From positions 1 through 64,000 of the forward strand of contig CALBSG010000129.1 in NCBI GenBank assembly GCA_937927675.1: a stretch of 64,000 nt of DNA, written 5' to 3'. Source of the DNA: an uncultured Paracoccaceae bacterium (GTDB lineage: Bacteria > Pseudomonadota > Alphaproteobacteria > Rhodobacterales > Rhodobacteraceae). A program made the position numbers and the translations under genes. The notes below the pieces were generated by a model, which saw nothing but the letters and a program-made list of their open reading frames with translations, searched no databases and had not been told where the DNA came from. This document shows positions 26,490-36,754 of this stretch, piece by piece; within the stretch, counting starts at the first letter, position 1; every line of letters starts with the position of its first letter.

Positions 26490-28361
26490 ATGACGCTGCA
26501 CGCCCCCAATATATCTGGTGCCTCGCGCCCGATTATCCGCCCATTGGACGAGGCGGCGATCAACCGTATCGCGGCGGGTGAGGTGGTGGAGCGCCCCGCC
26601 TCTGCCGTGAAAGAGCTGGTTGAAAACGCGCTGGATGCCGGCGCGCGGCGCATTTCCGTGGATTATTCGGCAGGCGGCAAGGTGTTGATCCGGGTGACGG
26701 ATGACGGCTGCGGCATGACGGCCGAGGATCTGCCTTTGGCCGTTGCCCGCCATGCGACGTCAAAGATTGACGGGTCGGATTTGTTGAACATCCGCTCCTT
26801 CGGCTTTCGCGGTGAAGCGCTCGCCTCGCTTGGGTCGGTCGGTCGGCTGACCATCACCAGCCGGATTGAGGGGGGGGATGGCGCGCAGATCACCGTGGCC
26901 GGCGGCCGACTGACGGGCCCGCGCCCGGCGGCGGCGCAAAAAGGCACGGTCATTGAACTGCGTGATCTGTTTTATGCCACGCCGGCGCGGTTGAAATTCC
27001 TGCGCTCCGACCGGGCCGAGTCGCAAGCGATTGCCGAGGTGGTCCGTCGTCTGGCGATGGCGGAACCTTCGGTCGGCTTTACCCTGTCCGAGGTTGCCGA
27101 AGGCGAAGCGCCGCGTGTGATCTTCCGCGCTGATCCGCAGTCAGGGGATTTCTTTGACGCACTGCATGGGCGGCTGACGGGAATTTTGGGGGCCGAATTC
27201 ACCGCCAACGCGCTGAAGATCGATATTGAGCGTGATGGCTTGCACCTGACCGGCTATGCCGCCTTGCCCACCTATTCGCGCGGTTCTTCGGTGCAGCAAT
27301 TCGTGTTTGTGAACGGTCGTCCGGTTTTGGATCGGATGCTGCTGGGTGCGCTGCGGGTGGCCTATTTTGATTTCCTGTCGCGCGACCGCCACCCGGCCGC
27401 CGTGTTGAACCTTATCTGCGATCCGGAACGGGTTGATGTGAACGTGCATCCGGCGAAATCCGAGGTGCGGTTTCGTGAACCCGAAGCCGCCCGCAGCCTG
27501 ATCATCACCGGGCTGCGCACGGCGCTTTCGGGGGCGGGGCATCGTGCCTCAACCACTGTGGCCGATGCGACGTTGGCCGCCATGCGCCCCGAGATGCCCG
27601 CGTCTCCCCCCCGCGTCTATCAGATGGACCGGGCTGGTCAGGCTTGGCCGTCGCAGGCGACATTTGCCCGCGCCGCGACGTGGCAAGCGACCGAGGCCAC
27701 GGGTGAGGTCTATGGTTTTGCCGAAATGCCGCAAGCCAGAATGGAGCCAGCCGCGCAGAACCCGCAAGCTGACGACGCCGCCTTCCCCTTGGGTGCGGCG
27801 AAGGCCCAGTTGCACGGCAATTACATTGTGGCCCAAACTGCGCGAGGAATGGTGGTCGTTGACCAGCACGCCGCGCATGAACGACTGGTTTATGAACGGC
27901 TGAAACGGCAGATGGCCGAAACGGGGATCAAGGCACAGGCGCTGTTGATCCCTGAAATCATAGAGCTTTCTGCCGGCGACGCGGCGCTTCTCTTGTCACA
28001 TGCCGAAGCCCTTTCCAAACTTGGCCTTACCATTGAACCCTTTGGCGGCAGCGCCGTGGCCCTGCGCGAAACCCCGGCCATTCTGGGCGCTGTGTCCGCT
28101 GCGGCACTTATCCGCGACGTGCTGGACGAACTTGTCGATCTTGGCCGCAGCGATACGGTCCTGACCCGGATCGAGGCGATCCTGTCCCGCATGGCCTGCC
28201 ATGGCTCGGTCCGCTCGGGCCGCGCGCTTCGCCCCGACGAGATGAACGCACTGTTGCGTGAGATGGAGGCAACCCCGCATTCGGGCCAGTGCAACCATGG
28301 GCGACCGACCTATGTTGAATTGCAGCTTGCCGATATTGAACGGTTGTTCGGACGCAGATGA
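26490..28361 (+). CDS. mutL: DNA mismatch repair protein MutL
   Basis: 623 residues. GHKL ATPase motifs are present: VENALDAGARR, DDGCGM, GFRGEALASLGS. The C-terminal domain has DQHAAHERLVYE, the metal-binding endonuclease motif of MutL from bacteria lacking MutH, and ends with a CNHGRPTYVEL motif that is also part of the nicking site. It nicks the new strand in mismatch repair after MutS recognition. The middle proline-rich linker is variable as usual. It starts 48 bp after the M16 pair and shares an ATGA overlap with rmuC. Confidence 0.96.
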   Translation: MTLHAPNISGASRPIIRPLDEAAINRIAAGEVVERPASAVKELVENALDAGARRISVDYSAGGKVLIRVTDDGCGMTAEDLPLAVARHATSKIDGSDLLNIRSFGFRGEALASLGSVGRLTITSRIEGGDGAQITVAGGRLTGPRPAAAQKGTVIELRDLFYATPARLKFLRSDRAESQAIAEVVRRLAMAEPSVGFTLSEVAEGEAPRVIFRADPQSGDFFDALHGRLTGILGAEFTANALKIDIERDGLHLTGYAALPTYSRGSSVQQFVFVNGRPVLDRMLLGALRVAYFDFLSRDRHPAAVLNLICDPERVDVNVHPAKSEVRFREPEAARSLIITGLRTALSGAGHRASTTVADATLAAMRPEMPASPPRVYQMDRAGQAWPSQATFARAATWQATEATGEVYGFAEMPQARMEPAAQNPQADDAAFPLGAAKAQLHGNYIVAQTARGMVVVDQHAAHERLVYERLKRQMAETGIKAQALLIPEIIELSAGDAALLLSHAEALSKLGLTIEPFGGSAVALRETPAILGAVSAAALIRDVLDELVDLGRSDTVLTRIEAILSRMACHGSVRSGRALRPDEMNALLREMEATPHSGQCNHGRPTYVELQLADIERLFGRR

Positions 28362-29518
28362 TCACGCTTTTTGGCCAGAGCTATGCTTGGAACTCCCCCG
28401 AGGTTTTGTTGGTCGGTGGGCTGCTTGTCCTGCTTGTCGGGTTGCTTTTGCTGACGCTGCGCAGCGCGGGGCGATCTGCGAAATCAGCCGAACCTTTGCT
28501 TCGCGAAATGTCTTGGATGTCGCAGCGGGTGCAATCCCTGTCTGACGGGCAGGAACGGCTCGCGGGGGGCTTGCATCATGTGTCGGAAAATCAGGCGGTC
28601 AGCCAGACGGCCATGCTCAAGGTGATGGAGCAGCGATTGGCCGAGGTGACGCGGCAGATGGGGGAAAGCCTGCATAGCACGTCGACCCGCACGGCGCGGT
28701 CTTTGGGCGAGTTGCAGCAGCGGCTGGAAACCATCGATAAGGCACAGGCCAATATCGAAAAGCTGTCCGGCAACGTGCTGAACCTGCAAGATATTCTGGC
28801 CAACAAGCAGGCGCGTGGCGCTTTTGGTGAAATTCAGCTGAATGACATCGTGCAAAAGGCGTTGCCCGCGGATGCCTATTCGATGCAGGCGACGCTTTCG
28901 AATGGCAAGCGGGCCGATTGCCTGATTCATCTGCCGAATCCGCCCGGTCCCATCGTGATTGATGCGAAATTCCCGTTGGAGGCCTATGAGGCGCTGCGCC
29001 GCGCGGACAACCCGCGTGCCGTGACCGAAGCGCAAACTCTGCTGCGCGGGGCAGTCAAGGCACATATCAAGGCGATTTCCGAGAAGTACATCCTTGAAGG
29101 CGAAACGGCGGACGGCGCGCTGATGTTCCTGCCCTCGGAGGCCGTCTATGCCGAGTTACACGCCAACTTCCCCGAAGTGGTGCGCGAAGGCTTTGCTGCG
29201 CGCGTCTGGATCGTATCCCCAACGACCTGCATGGCGACTTTGAACACCATGCGCGCGGTGCTGAAAGACGCCCGCATGCGCGAACAGGCCGGGGCCATCC
29301 GCACCGCGCTGCGGCAGTTGCACCGCGATGTCGAGATTGTGGTGGAGCGGGTGGACAAGCTGAACACCCATTTCAATCAGGCCCGCCAAGACCTTGACGG
29401 GATTTCCACCGCGGCTGAACGCGCGGGCAAACGGGCAGCGCGGTTGGACAATTTCGACTTTGAAGAACTGAAACCAAACGACCCTTCCCCCCTTCTTGGA
29501 CCGCAAGTCGCCGAATGA
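28358..29518 (+). CDS. rmuC: DNA recombination protein RmuC
   Basis: 386 residues. An N-terminal membrane segment (about 17-38) is followed by a coiled coil from about 50 to 150 and the RmuC domain with GEIQLNDIV, VIDAKFPLEAYE and VWIVSPTTCMATL. RmuC limits inversions at short inverted repeats and has a nuclease-like fold; the aspartate-lysine pair in VIDAKFP matches that fold. Its start overlaps mutL by four bases, consistent with a genome-maintenance operon. Confidence 0.94.
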   Translation: MITLFGQSYAWNSPEVLLVGGLLVLLVGLLLLTLRSAGRSAKSAEPLLREMSWMSQRVQSLSDGQERLAGGLHHVSENQAVSQTAMLKVMEQRLAEVTRQMGESLHSTSTRTARSLGELQQRLETIDKAQANIEKLSGNVLNLQDILANKQARGAFGEIQLNDIVQKALPADAYSMQATLSNGKRADCLIHLPNPPGPIVIDAKFPLEAYEALRRADNPRAVTEAQTLLRGAVKAHIKAISEKYILEGETADGALMFLPSEAVYAELHANFPEVVREGFAARVWIVSPTTCMATLNTMRAVLKDARMREQAGAIRTALRQLHRDVEIVVERVDKLNTHFNQARQDLDGISTAAERAGKRAARLDNFDFEELKPNDPSPLLGPQVAE

Positions 29519-30033
29519 TGCGCCACCTGACCCCTGCCGATTACACCGTGATGCCTTGGGCCAATGGCAAAGGCACAACGATCGAAATGCTGAAAACCAT
29601 GAATGGTGGGCGGCTGAAATGGCGGCTTTCGCGCGCCTCGGTGGTGGAGAACGGTGATTTCTCGATCTTTCCGGGCGTGGAGCGGAATCTGACCGTGCTG
29701 ACCGGACCGGGGTTCGATTTGGTGGGCGAGGGGTTGCACCTGCCCGCTCGCCCGTTGATCCCTGTGGCTTTCGCGGGCGATGTTGCGATCCGCGCCGAAG
29801 GCGTTTCTGCCCCGTCGGATGATTTCAACGTGATGACCGACCGGGCTTTGCCGCGCCCTGACGTGATCGTCGTCACAGGGTCCGCGCAAATCCCAGCTGG
29901 CGGGTTGCTGGCTGTCTATGCGCTGACGACGGCAAACGTGAACGGCCGTAGCATGGCCCCCCAAGATTTGATCCTGACCGAAGACGCATTGCACATCGAC
30001 GGTCAGGCTCTGGTGGTACGGCTTCTGGGTTAA
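29515..30033 (+). CDS. HutD/Ves family cupin protein
   Basis: 172 residues of the HutD family. The N-terminal MPWANGKGTTIEM is the conserved opening of this bicupin family, and SVVENGDFSIFPGVERNLTVLTG contains the strand-rich core. HutD homologues limit histidine utilisation in Pseudomonas, while E. coli Ves is linked to cold stress. No hut genes are nearby; it is the third gene of the mutL-rmuC operon with an ATGA overlap, and its 3' end overlaps the convergent CoA-transferase gene by 4 bp. The role here is unknown. Confidence 0.85.
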   Translation: MMRHLTPADYTVMPWANGKGTTIEMLKTMNGGRLKWRLSRASVVENGDFSIFPGVERNLTVLTGPGFDLVGEGLHLPARPLIPVAFAGDVAIRAEGVSAPSDDFNVMTDRALPRPDVIVVTGSAQIPAGGLLAVYALTTANVNGRSMAPQDLILTEDALHIDGQALVVRLLG

Positions 30034-31157
30034 CCCAGAACCTCGTCCTGATGCTGGCCCAACTTTGGCGCGGGACGATCCAGCGACAAATCGGCGCCCG
30101 AAAAGGTCATCGGGCTTCGCACGCCCGGCAGGCCGCCGGGGGTGATCTTCATTCCCCTTGCCTGCACCTGTGGGTCGTCAAACACCTCTGCCAGATTGTT
30201 GATCGGCCCGGCAGGCACGCCCTGATCTTCGCAGGCTTGCAGAAGGTCGGCCTTGGCCCACCGCAGGGTTGCCTCCGTAATCCGGGCGGTCATTTCGCCC
30301 CGGTTCGCGATCCGGTCGGCGTTGGTCAGGAAGTCCGGCGCCTTCGCGATGTCGTCGAGGCCCAGAATCGCGCAAAGCCGCTGGTATTGCGCATCATTGC
30401 CCGTCGCGAGGATGATCCAGCCATCGGCGCAATCAAACACCGCATAGGGGGCAAGGTTCGGGTGCGCGTTGCCCATCATGGTGGGCGGCTTGCCTGACAC
30501 AAGGAAGTTCATCGCCTGATTGGCCATGATGCTGGTCGCCACATCCAAAAGCGCCATGTCGATATGCTGACCTTCGCCTGTCCGCCCGCGCTGGACAAGG
30601 GCGGCGAGAATGGCGGTCGCGCCATAAACACCGGTGAACACATCCGTCACCGCAACGCCGACCTTTTGCGGCTGGCCCTCTGGCTCGCCGGTGACGCTCA
30701 TCAGCCCGGCCATGCCCTGAATGATAAAGTCATAGCCCGCGCGATGGGCATAGGGGCCGGTCTGACCAAAGCCGGTGATCGAGCAATAGATCAGCCGGGG
30801 GTTCACTTTTTTCAGGCTTTCATAGTCCAGCCCGTATTTCGTCAGGCCGCCGACCTTGAAATTCTCGATCAGAACATCGGCGTCGGCCACCAGACGGCGC
30901 ACGGTTTCCTGCCCCTCAGCCGTACGGAAATCGCAGGTGATGCCGCGTTTGCCGCGATTGGTGGCGTGGAAATAGGCCGCCGACTTTTCGCCGTCCCGAT
31001 CAATGAAGGGAGGGCCCCAGCGGCGGGTATCGTCGCCTTCGGGGGCTTCGACCTTGATGACGTCCGCCCCCAGATCGGCAAGGGTCTGACCGGCCCAGGG
31101 ACCGGCCAGAATACGGGCGAGTTCGACAACCTTGATGCCTGCAAGTGGGGTATTCAT
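30030..31157 (-). CDS. CaiB/BaiF (class III) CoA-transferase
   Basis: 375 residues. The N-terminus LAGIKVVELARILAGPWAGQ is the family signature; the catalytic aspartate sits in GQHIDMALLD, and VLIENFKVGG and GITGFGQTGPYA-type motifs are clear. It moves CoA between an acyl-CoA and a free carboxylic acid such as a dicarboxylate. It begins directly after the DsbA gene, with no gap, so it is cotranscribed with it, although the functions are unrelated. The substrate is not assignable. The 3' end overlaps the HutD gene by 4 bp on the other strand. Confidence 0.9.
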   Translation of the reverse strand: MNTPLAGIKVVELARILAGPWAGQTLADLGADVIKVEAPEGDDTRRWGPPFIDRDGEKSAAYFHATNRGKRGITCDFRTAEGQETVRRLVADADVLIENFKVGGLTKYGLDYESLKKVNPRLIYCSITGFGQTGPYAHRAGYDFIIQGMAGLMSVTGEPEGQPQKVGVAVTDVFTGVYGATAILAALVQRGRTGEGQHIDMALLDVATSIMANQAMNFLVSGKPPTMMGNAHPNLAPYAVFDCADGWIILATGNDAQYQRLCAILGLDDIAKAPDFLTNADRIANRGEMTARITEATLRWAKADLLQACEDQGVPAGPINNLAEVFDDPQVQARGMKITPGGLPGVRSPMTFSGADLSLDRPAPKLGQHQDEVLG

Positions 31158-31787
31158 TTACTTGGCCAACTCTTCATCAAGGATCACTTTCAGATCGGCG
31201 TAAGACATGTTGGAATGTTTGACGCCGTTGATCATCAAGGTTGGGGTGCCTTCGACAGCATCGGCCTTCATGTTCGCTTCGGACCGATCAATCATCGCCT
31301 GAGCGGTGCTTGCGTCTTTCATGCAGGTGTCCATCGCTGCGTCATCCATGCCAGCGGTGCGGCCGATCTTTTTCAGGTTTTCCATGATGACCGCCGGATC
31401 ATCCGACGCCGGCCATTCCTTTTGCGTGTCGAAAAGGATGTCGGAAATCCCGAAATAGCGCATGTCGCCGCCGCAGCGGGCGATCATCGCAGCCCACAGG
31501 CCGGGGCGGTCGAAATACACCTCGCGGTAGGTGAAATGCACCTTGCCGGTGTCGATGTAATCGGCCTTCAGCACCTTGAAGACGGTATCATGGAAATTGG
31601 CGCAATGCGGGCAGGTGAACGAAGCGTATTCGGTCATTTGCACCTTGGCATCCGGGGCGCCGATCGAGAAATCCTTGAGTTCGACCGCCGCCGCCGGGGC
31701 GGTTTCCTGTGCGACGGCTGTGCCGCCAAGGCCAAAGGCCAGCGTCAGGGCCATCAGGCCAGAGGCAAGGGTGGTTTTCATGGTCAT
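31158..31787 (-). CDS. DsbA-family thiol-disulfide protein
   Basis: 209 residues. A signal peptide ends around AVAQE, so the protein is periplasmic. The thioredoxin-like fold begins VELKDFSIGAPDAKVQMTEY, and the active-site FTCPHC is followed by the cis-proline GTPTLMINGV near residue 180, as in DsbA/DsbG-like oxidoreductases (Pfam Thioredoxin_4). It forms or rearranges disulfides in exported proteins. It overlaps the DUF721 gene by four bases. Two further cysteines (in ARCGGDM and DTCMKD) are unusual for minimal DsbA. Confidence 0.9.
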   Translation of the reverse strand: MTMKTTLASGLMALTLAFGLGGTAVAQETAPAAAVELKDFSIGAPDAKVQMTEYASFTCPHCANFHDTVFKVLKADYIDTGKVHFTYREVYFDRPGLWAAMIARCGGDMRYFGISDILFDTQKEWPASDDPAVIMENLKKIGRTAGMDDAAMDTCMKDASTAQAMIDRSEANMKADAVEGTPTLMINGVKHSNMSYADLKVILDEELAK

Positions 31788-32314
31788 GCGCCTTTTTTTG
31801 GAGTGCGTCGGGTCAGGATGTTCTGCGCCATGGCGGCAAGTGCGGCCCGCAAGTCGGGGTCTTGCACCGGGGCGGTGGTCTCGGTGGCTTTGGCCAGAAT
31901 GATGGGGTCTGGTTTGGCCGGGATTTTCGGGGCCGGGGTGAATTCGGCCTGGCCATCGGCAAAGCCGGTGGCGGCGGTTTGGGTCAAAAGGATGCGCGAG
32001 ATCGCAGCATAGCCGTAGACGGCGTTCACGCGTTCGCGCAGGCGTTCCTTTTGCATCTCGACCATCGGGGCCATGGCGCCGGTGGTCAGAAGTGTCAGCG
32101 TTGCCCCCATGCCTTCGCGCCCGTAACCGACCTTGACGGGCCGGGTAATGCGCGCAAGGTCTTCACCGGCCACTTCGGCCCAATGCGTCAGAAGCCGCGC
32201 CACGGCAAAGCCCCGCGATTCCCCGGCGCTGCGAATCTGCTGTTTTAAAAGCCCACCGGTGGGTTCAAAGCCGCGCTGACGGCGGGTTGGCGGAGTGGCG
32301 GGTGTACGGGCCAT
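31784..32314 (-). CDS. DUF721 (DciA-like) protein
   Basis: 176 residues. The DUF721 core covers the N-terminal half: GFEPTGGLLKQQIRSAGESRGFA, then LLTHWAEVAGEDLARITRPVKV. DciA is the helicase operator for DnaB in bacteria without DnaC, and DUF721 members are its relatives, so a nucleic-acid or replication role is expected. The C-terminal tail is Ala/Pro-rich and presumably disordered. It is divergent from mutY across 194 bp and overlaps the DsbA gene by four bases. The neighbours mutY and dsbA are a common arrangement in related genomes as I recall. Confidence 0.78.
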   Translation of the reverse strand: MARTPATPPTRRQRGFEPTGGLLKQQIRSAGESRGFAVARLLTHWAEVAGEDLARITRPVKVGYGREGMGATLTLLTTGAMAPMVEMQKERLRERVNAVYGYAAISRILLTQTAATGFADGQAEFTPAPKIPAKPDPIILAKATETTAPVQDPDLRAALAAMAQNILTRRTPKKGA

Positions 32315-32390
32315 CTGGTCCTGTCCGGAATTGGCGCTATTCTACGACGGTGGGTTGGAAAGGGAAGCCTATTGCGTGGGTTTGACCGCC

Positions 32391-32443
32391 GGGGGTTTCA
32401 CCCCCTCGGACCCCCGTGGAGCATTTGCGGCCAAGATGAAAGG
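32391..32443. repeat. Intergenic hairpin plus GCATTTG element, copy C
   Basis: GGGGGTTTCACCCCC (32391-32405) forms a short stem; CCCCCGTGGAGCATTTGCGG followed by CCAAGATGAAAGG (32411-32443) matches the elements at 8621-8650 and 19101-19130. It lies in the promoter region shared by the divergent DUF721 and mutY genes, which is unusual for a terminator-like element and suggests insertion. Confidence 0.6.
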
Positions 32444-32508
32444 CAATTTTAGTCAAATGGTTATGAGTTTTCTGAACGAAGGTGCGCTGGGAAGGACCGG
32501 GATAAATC

Positions 32509-33555
32509 TTGCGTGAGATGGACTGTGATGAGGCCGGTCGGCGGCTTTTGCGATGGTATGACGCCCATGCCCGCGTGATGCCATGGCGTGTCGGCCCCGC
32601 AGAGCGGGCGGCGGGGGTGCGGCCTGAGCCGTATCATGTCTGGCTTTCCGAGGTGATGTTGCAGCAGACGACAGTGGCTGCCGTGCGGGACTATTTCCGG
32701 CGTTTTCTGGCCCGTTGGCCGCGGGTCGAGGATTTGGCAGCGGCAGAAGATGCCGAGGTCATGGGGGAATGGGCTGGCCTCGGCTATTATGCGCGGGCGC
32801 GGAATTTGCTTGCCTGTGCGCGGGCGGTGGTGCGCGATCACGGCGGGCGGTTTCCCGATACGGCCGAGGGGCTGCGCACCCTGCCGGGGGTGGGGCCTTA
32901 TACGGCGGCGGCGGTAGCTTCGATTGCCTTTGATGAGCCGGCTGTGGTGGTCGATGGCAATGTGGAACGGGTCTGCGCGCGGCTTTTCGCCGTGGATACG
33001 CCGCTGCCCGCCGCCAAGCCTGAGCTGGTACGGTTGGCCGGGCTTTTAACGCCGCAGTTGCGGCCGGGCGATCATGCGCAGGCGATGATGGATCTTGGCG
33101 CGACGATTTGCACGCCGCGCAGTCCGGCTTGTGCGGTTTGCCCCTTGCTTGGGCTGTGTGCCGGGCAAAGCGCGGGGATTGCGGCGACGTTGCCGCGAAA
33201 GCTTCCGAAGTCGGCAAAACCGGTGCGCCAAGGTGTGGTCTGGGTTTTGCAGCGGCCCGATGGGGCGGTGCTGGTGGAGCGGCGGCCGGAGCGGGGGCTT
33301 TTGGGCGGTATGCTCGGCTTTCCCGGCGATGCGTGGGATGGGGCGGGGGGAGAGGCCCCCTTGGCGGCGGAATGGCGCGATATGGGCGAGGTGCGCCACA
33401 CCTTCACCCATTTTCATCTGATCTTGCAGGTCAAGGCGGCGACCGGCGCCGGCAATCCAGAGCGCGGCGGTTTCATGGCCGATTTCCGCGCTGATGATCT
33501 GCCCACGGTGATGCGCAAGGCTTGGGACGCTGCGACCCTTCGCACGGTTGAGTGA
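32509..33555 (+). CDS. mutY: Adenine DNA glycosylase
   Basis: 348 residues from the TTG at 32509, or 345 from the ATG at 32518; AAGGA lies 13 bp before the TTG while the ATG has no spaced ribosome site, so the TTG is slightly preferred. MutY removes adenine paired with 8-oxoguanine. The catalytic glutamate is in LSEVMLQQTT, the helix-hairpin-helix is LPGVGPYTAAAV, the catalytic aspartate is in VVDGNVERV, and the four iron-sulfur cysteines fit C-x6-C-x2-C-x5-C in CTPRSPACAVCPLLGLC. A C-terminal NUDIX-like MutT-related domain recognises the oxidised guanine. Confidence 0.95.
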   Translation: MREMDCDEAGRRLLRWYDAHARVMPWRVGPAERAAGVRPEPYHVWLSEVMLQQTTVAAVRDYFRRFLARWPRVEDLAAAEDAEVMGEWAGLGYYARARNLLACARAVVRDHGGRFPDTAEGLRTLPGVGPYTAAAVASIAFDEPAVVVDGNVERVCARLFAVDTPLPAAKPELVRLAGLLTPQLRPGDHAQAMMDLGATICTPRSPACAVCPLLGLCAGQSAGIAATLPRKLPKSAKPVRQGVVWVLQRPDGAVLVERRPERGLLGGMLGFPGDAWDGAGGEAPLAAEWRDMGEVRHTFTHFHLILQVKAATGAGNPERGGFMADFRADDLPTVMRKAWDAATLRTVE

Positions 33556-33598
33556 CGCCGTGTCCCGGCCTAAGCTGGCGGGGAAGTGGAGTTTTCTT

Positions 33599-34690
33599 AT
33601 GTTCAAGACGTTTCGCGCTGCCATGCCATTCTGGCTATCGCTTGGGCTGGTGCCTTTGGCCGTCATTGGCGTGATGCTTGGCGGTTGGACGGTGGTGTTG
33701 ATGCCGCTTTACGCTTGGGCGCTGATTACGGTGTTGGACCTTCTCTTGGGGTTGAATGAAGAAAACCCCGACCCGCGGACGGATGAGCGTGAGCTGTTTT
33801 GGTATCGGCTGATCACGCTGATCTGGTTTCCGGTGCAGGCGATGATCATCTACGGGGCGATCTGGTGGGTGGTGCGGGCCGATATGGGCTGGCTGGAGGT
33901 TATCGCGCTGATGTTCGGCGTCGGGGTTGCCTCGGGCACGATTGGTATCGTTTACGCCCACGAGCTTTTGCATCAGGGCAACCGTGGCGAGCGGTGGCTG
34001 GGCGATCTTTTGCTGGCGACCGTGCTCTACAGCCATTTTCGCACGGAACATTTGTTGGTGCATCATATCCACGTTGGCACGCCGCGGGATGCTGTCTCGG
34101 CGCCTTATAACGAAGGATTCCATCGCTTTTTCTGGCGGGTGCTGGTTGCCTGCCCGCGGTCCGCCTGGCGCGCCGAGGCGGAAAAGCTGGCCAAGGTGGG
34201 CCGTCCGGTCTGGCATCGGTCCAACCCGTTTTGGCGATATGGTGCCTTGCAGGCTTTGGCCCTTTTGACGGCCTTTGCTGTGGGGGGCGGCTATGGCGTT
34301 GGGTTGTTTGTTCTGCAGGCCTTCTTTGCGGTCTGGCAATTGGAACTGACCAATTACGTCGAACATTATGGGCTGGTGCGGCAGCAGTTGCCGAATGGCA
34401 AGTATGAGCCTGTACGGCCGCATCACAGTTGGAATGCGCCGCAGCGGGCGTCGAATTGGCTCTTGATCAACCTGCAACGCCATTCGGATCATCACTACAA
34501 ACCGGATCGGCGGTTTCCCTTGCTGCAAACCTATCCCGAAAGCGAGGCGCCGATGCTGCCGTTCGGTTATCCGGCGATGGCGACCATGGCGATGTTGCCA
34601 CCCCTGTGGCGGCGACGGATGAACCCGCAGGTCAGAGCGTGGCGGCGGCAGTTTTACCCCGGCGTGACCGAGTGGAAAAATCTGCACTGA
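33599..34690 (+). CDS. alkB: AlkB-type alkane 1-monooxygenase / membrane fatty-acid hydroxylase
   Basis: 363 residues, integral membrane di-iron enzyme. The histidine clusters are HELLH at residues 121-125, HFRTEHLLVHH at 146-156, and LQRHSDHH near 304, matching the AlkB family; NYVEHYG, also in the family, lies near 265. Six hydrophobic segments are expected. It hydroxylates terminal methyl groups of alkanes or related hydrocarbons with O2 and electrons from rubredoxin. No rubredoxin or rubredoxin reductase gene is in the window. The ATG at 33599 was chosen as homologues start close to MFKTFRAAMPFWL. A strong hairpin follows its stop. Confidence 0.9.
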   Translation: MFKTFRAAMPFWLSLGLVPLAVIGVMLGGWTVVLMPLYAWALITVLDLLLGLNEENPDPRTDERELFWYRLITLIWFPVQAMIIYGAIWWVVRADMGWLEVIALMFGVGVASGTIGIVYAHELLHQGNRGERWLGDLLLATVLYSHFRTEHLLVHHIHVGTPRDAVSAPYNEGFHRFFWRVLVACPRSAWRAEAEKLAKVGRPVWHRSNPFWRYGALQALALLTAFAVGGGYGVGLFVLQAFFAVWQLELTNYVEHYGLVRQQLPNGKYEPVRPHHSWNAPQRASNWLLINLQRHSDHHYKPDRRFPLLQTYPESEAPMLPFGYPAMATMAMLPPLWRRRMNPQVRAWRRQFYPGVTEWKNLH

Positions 34691-34694
34691 AAAG

Positions 34695-34724
34695 GCCCCG
34701 GCATGAAAAAGATCATGCCGGGGC
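34695..34724. terminator. Terminator hairpin between alkB and ccrM
   Basis: A perfect 12-bp stem (GCCCCGGCATGA with TCATGCCGGGGC) closed by an AAAAGA loop lies 4 bp after the alkB stop. The gap to ccrM continues to 34807 with a weak G-run stretch and nothing else recognised. Confidence 0.75.
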
Positions 34725-34807
34725 TAGTTGTGCCGCAGGCGGACCACGGCACAGGCGTAAACTTTATATGGGAAAAGAGGGGGGGCAGGTTGCCCACCCT
34801 GAACAGG

Positions 34808-36019
<1,212 letters not shown>

Positions 36020-36021
<2 letters not shown>

Positions 36022-36658
36022 AACTACTTATAGAAAGTTCTTGATACAAGATATTGTGGACGGGCTTGAACGAACGTCTATGCCAAGGGGTTACACCAAG
36101 ATTTAGGAGCGCTGCCAAATGCTCTTTGGTCGGATAGCCGGCGTTCCCCTCCCAGCCATAACCGGGGTGCTGTTGCGCCAAATCCACCATGATGCGATCG
36201 CGGGTCACTTTGGCGATGATCGAGGCGGCGGCAATCGACAGTGATTTGGCATCCCCCTTCACAATTGCTTCGGCCCGTCCCTTCAACCCGGCGGGGATAA
36301 GGTTGCCGTCGATCAGTGCATGGCTGGGGGCCAGCGGCAAACCCGCGACGGCCCGTTCCATCGCCAGATGGCTGGCGCGCAGGATGTTCAACGTGTCGAT
36401 CTCTTCCACCGTGGCATGCGCCACCGAAACCTGCGCCGTTGCCATGATTTCCGCGAAAAGCCGTTCACGCTTCGTGGATGACAGGGCCTTGCTGTCGCCC
36501 AAACCGGCCGGGATGCGGGCCGCATCAAGGATCACGGCGGCGGCGGTCACGGGGCCCGCCAAGGGGCCGCGACCAACCTCATCAACGCCACAAACTAGCG
36601 ACAGGCCGCGCGCGAGTGCGGCGGTTTCAAAGCTGAAATCTGGAGGTGTTGGTGCCAT
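36020..36658 (-). CDS. rnhB: Ribonuclease HII
   Basis: 212 residues. The catalytic motif [13 protein letters not shown] near residue 25 carries two of the four carboxylates, with ALIDGNL and [20 protein letters not shown] supplying the rest. It cuts RNA of RNA-DNA hybrids and single ribonucleotides in DNA. Located upstream of ccrM on the same strand, in the order found in many alphaproteobacteria. The stop codon overlaps one of the GANTC sites of the ccrM control region. Confidence 0.95.
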
Positions 36659-36682
36659 GGCACTGGCCTAGCGGGAATAGGA

Positions 36683-36724
36683 GAAAAGAAAAAGAGGGCA
36701 GAGGCTGCTCACACCTCCGCCCTC
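36683..36724 (-). terminator. Intrinsic terminator of the small membrane protein gene
   Basis: On the minus strand GAGGGCGGAGG and CCTCTGCCCTC form a stem of 6 plus 4 base pairs with one mismatch and a 9-nt loop, followed by TTTTTCTTTTC. It lies 31 bp past the stop of the gene at 36755-36955. Confidence 0.85.
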
Positions 36725-36754
36725 TCTCAGATGTCAGGGGGACAGATCTGACAC

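Noticed and set aside
24924..26753. Long minus-strand open frame opposite the M16 pair
   Set aside because: Covered by two clear plus-strand genes with signal peptides.
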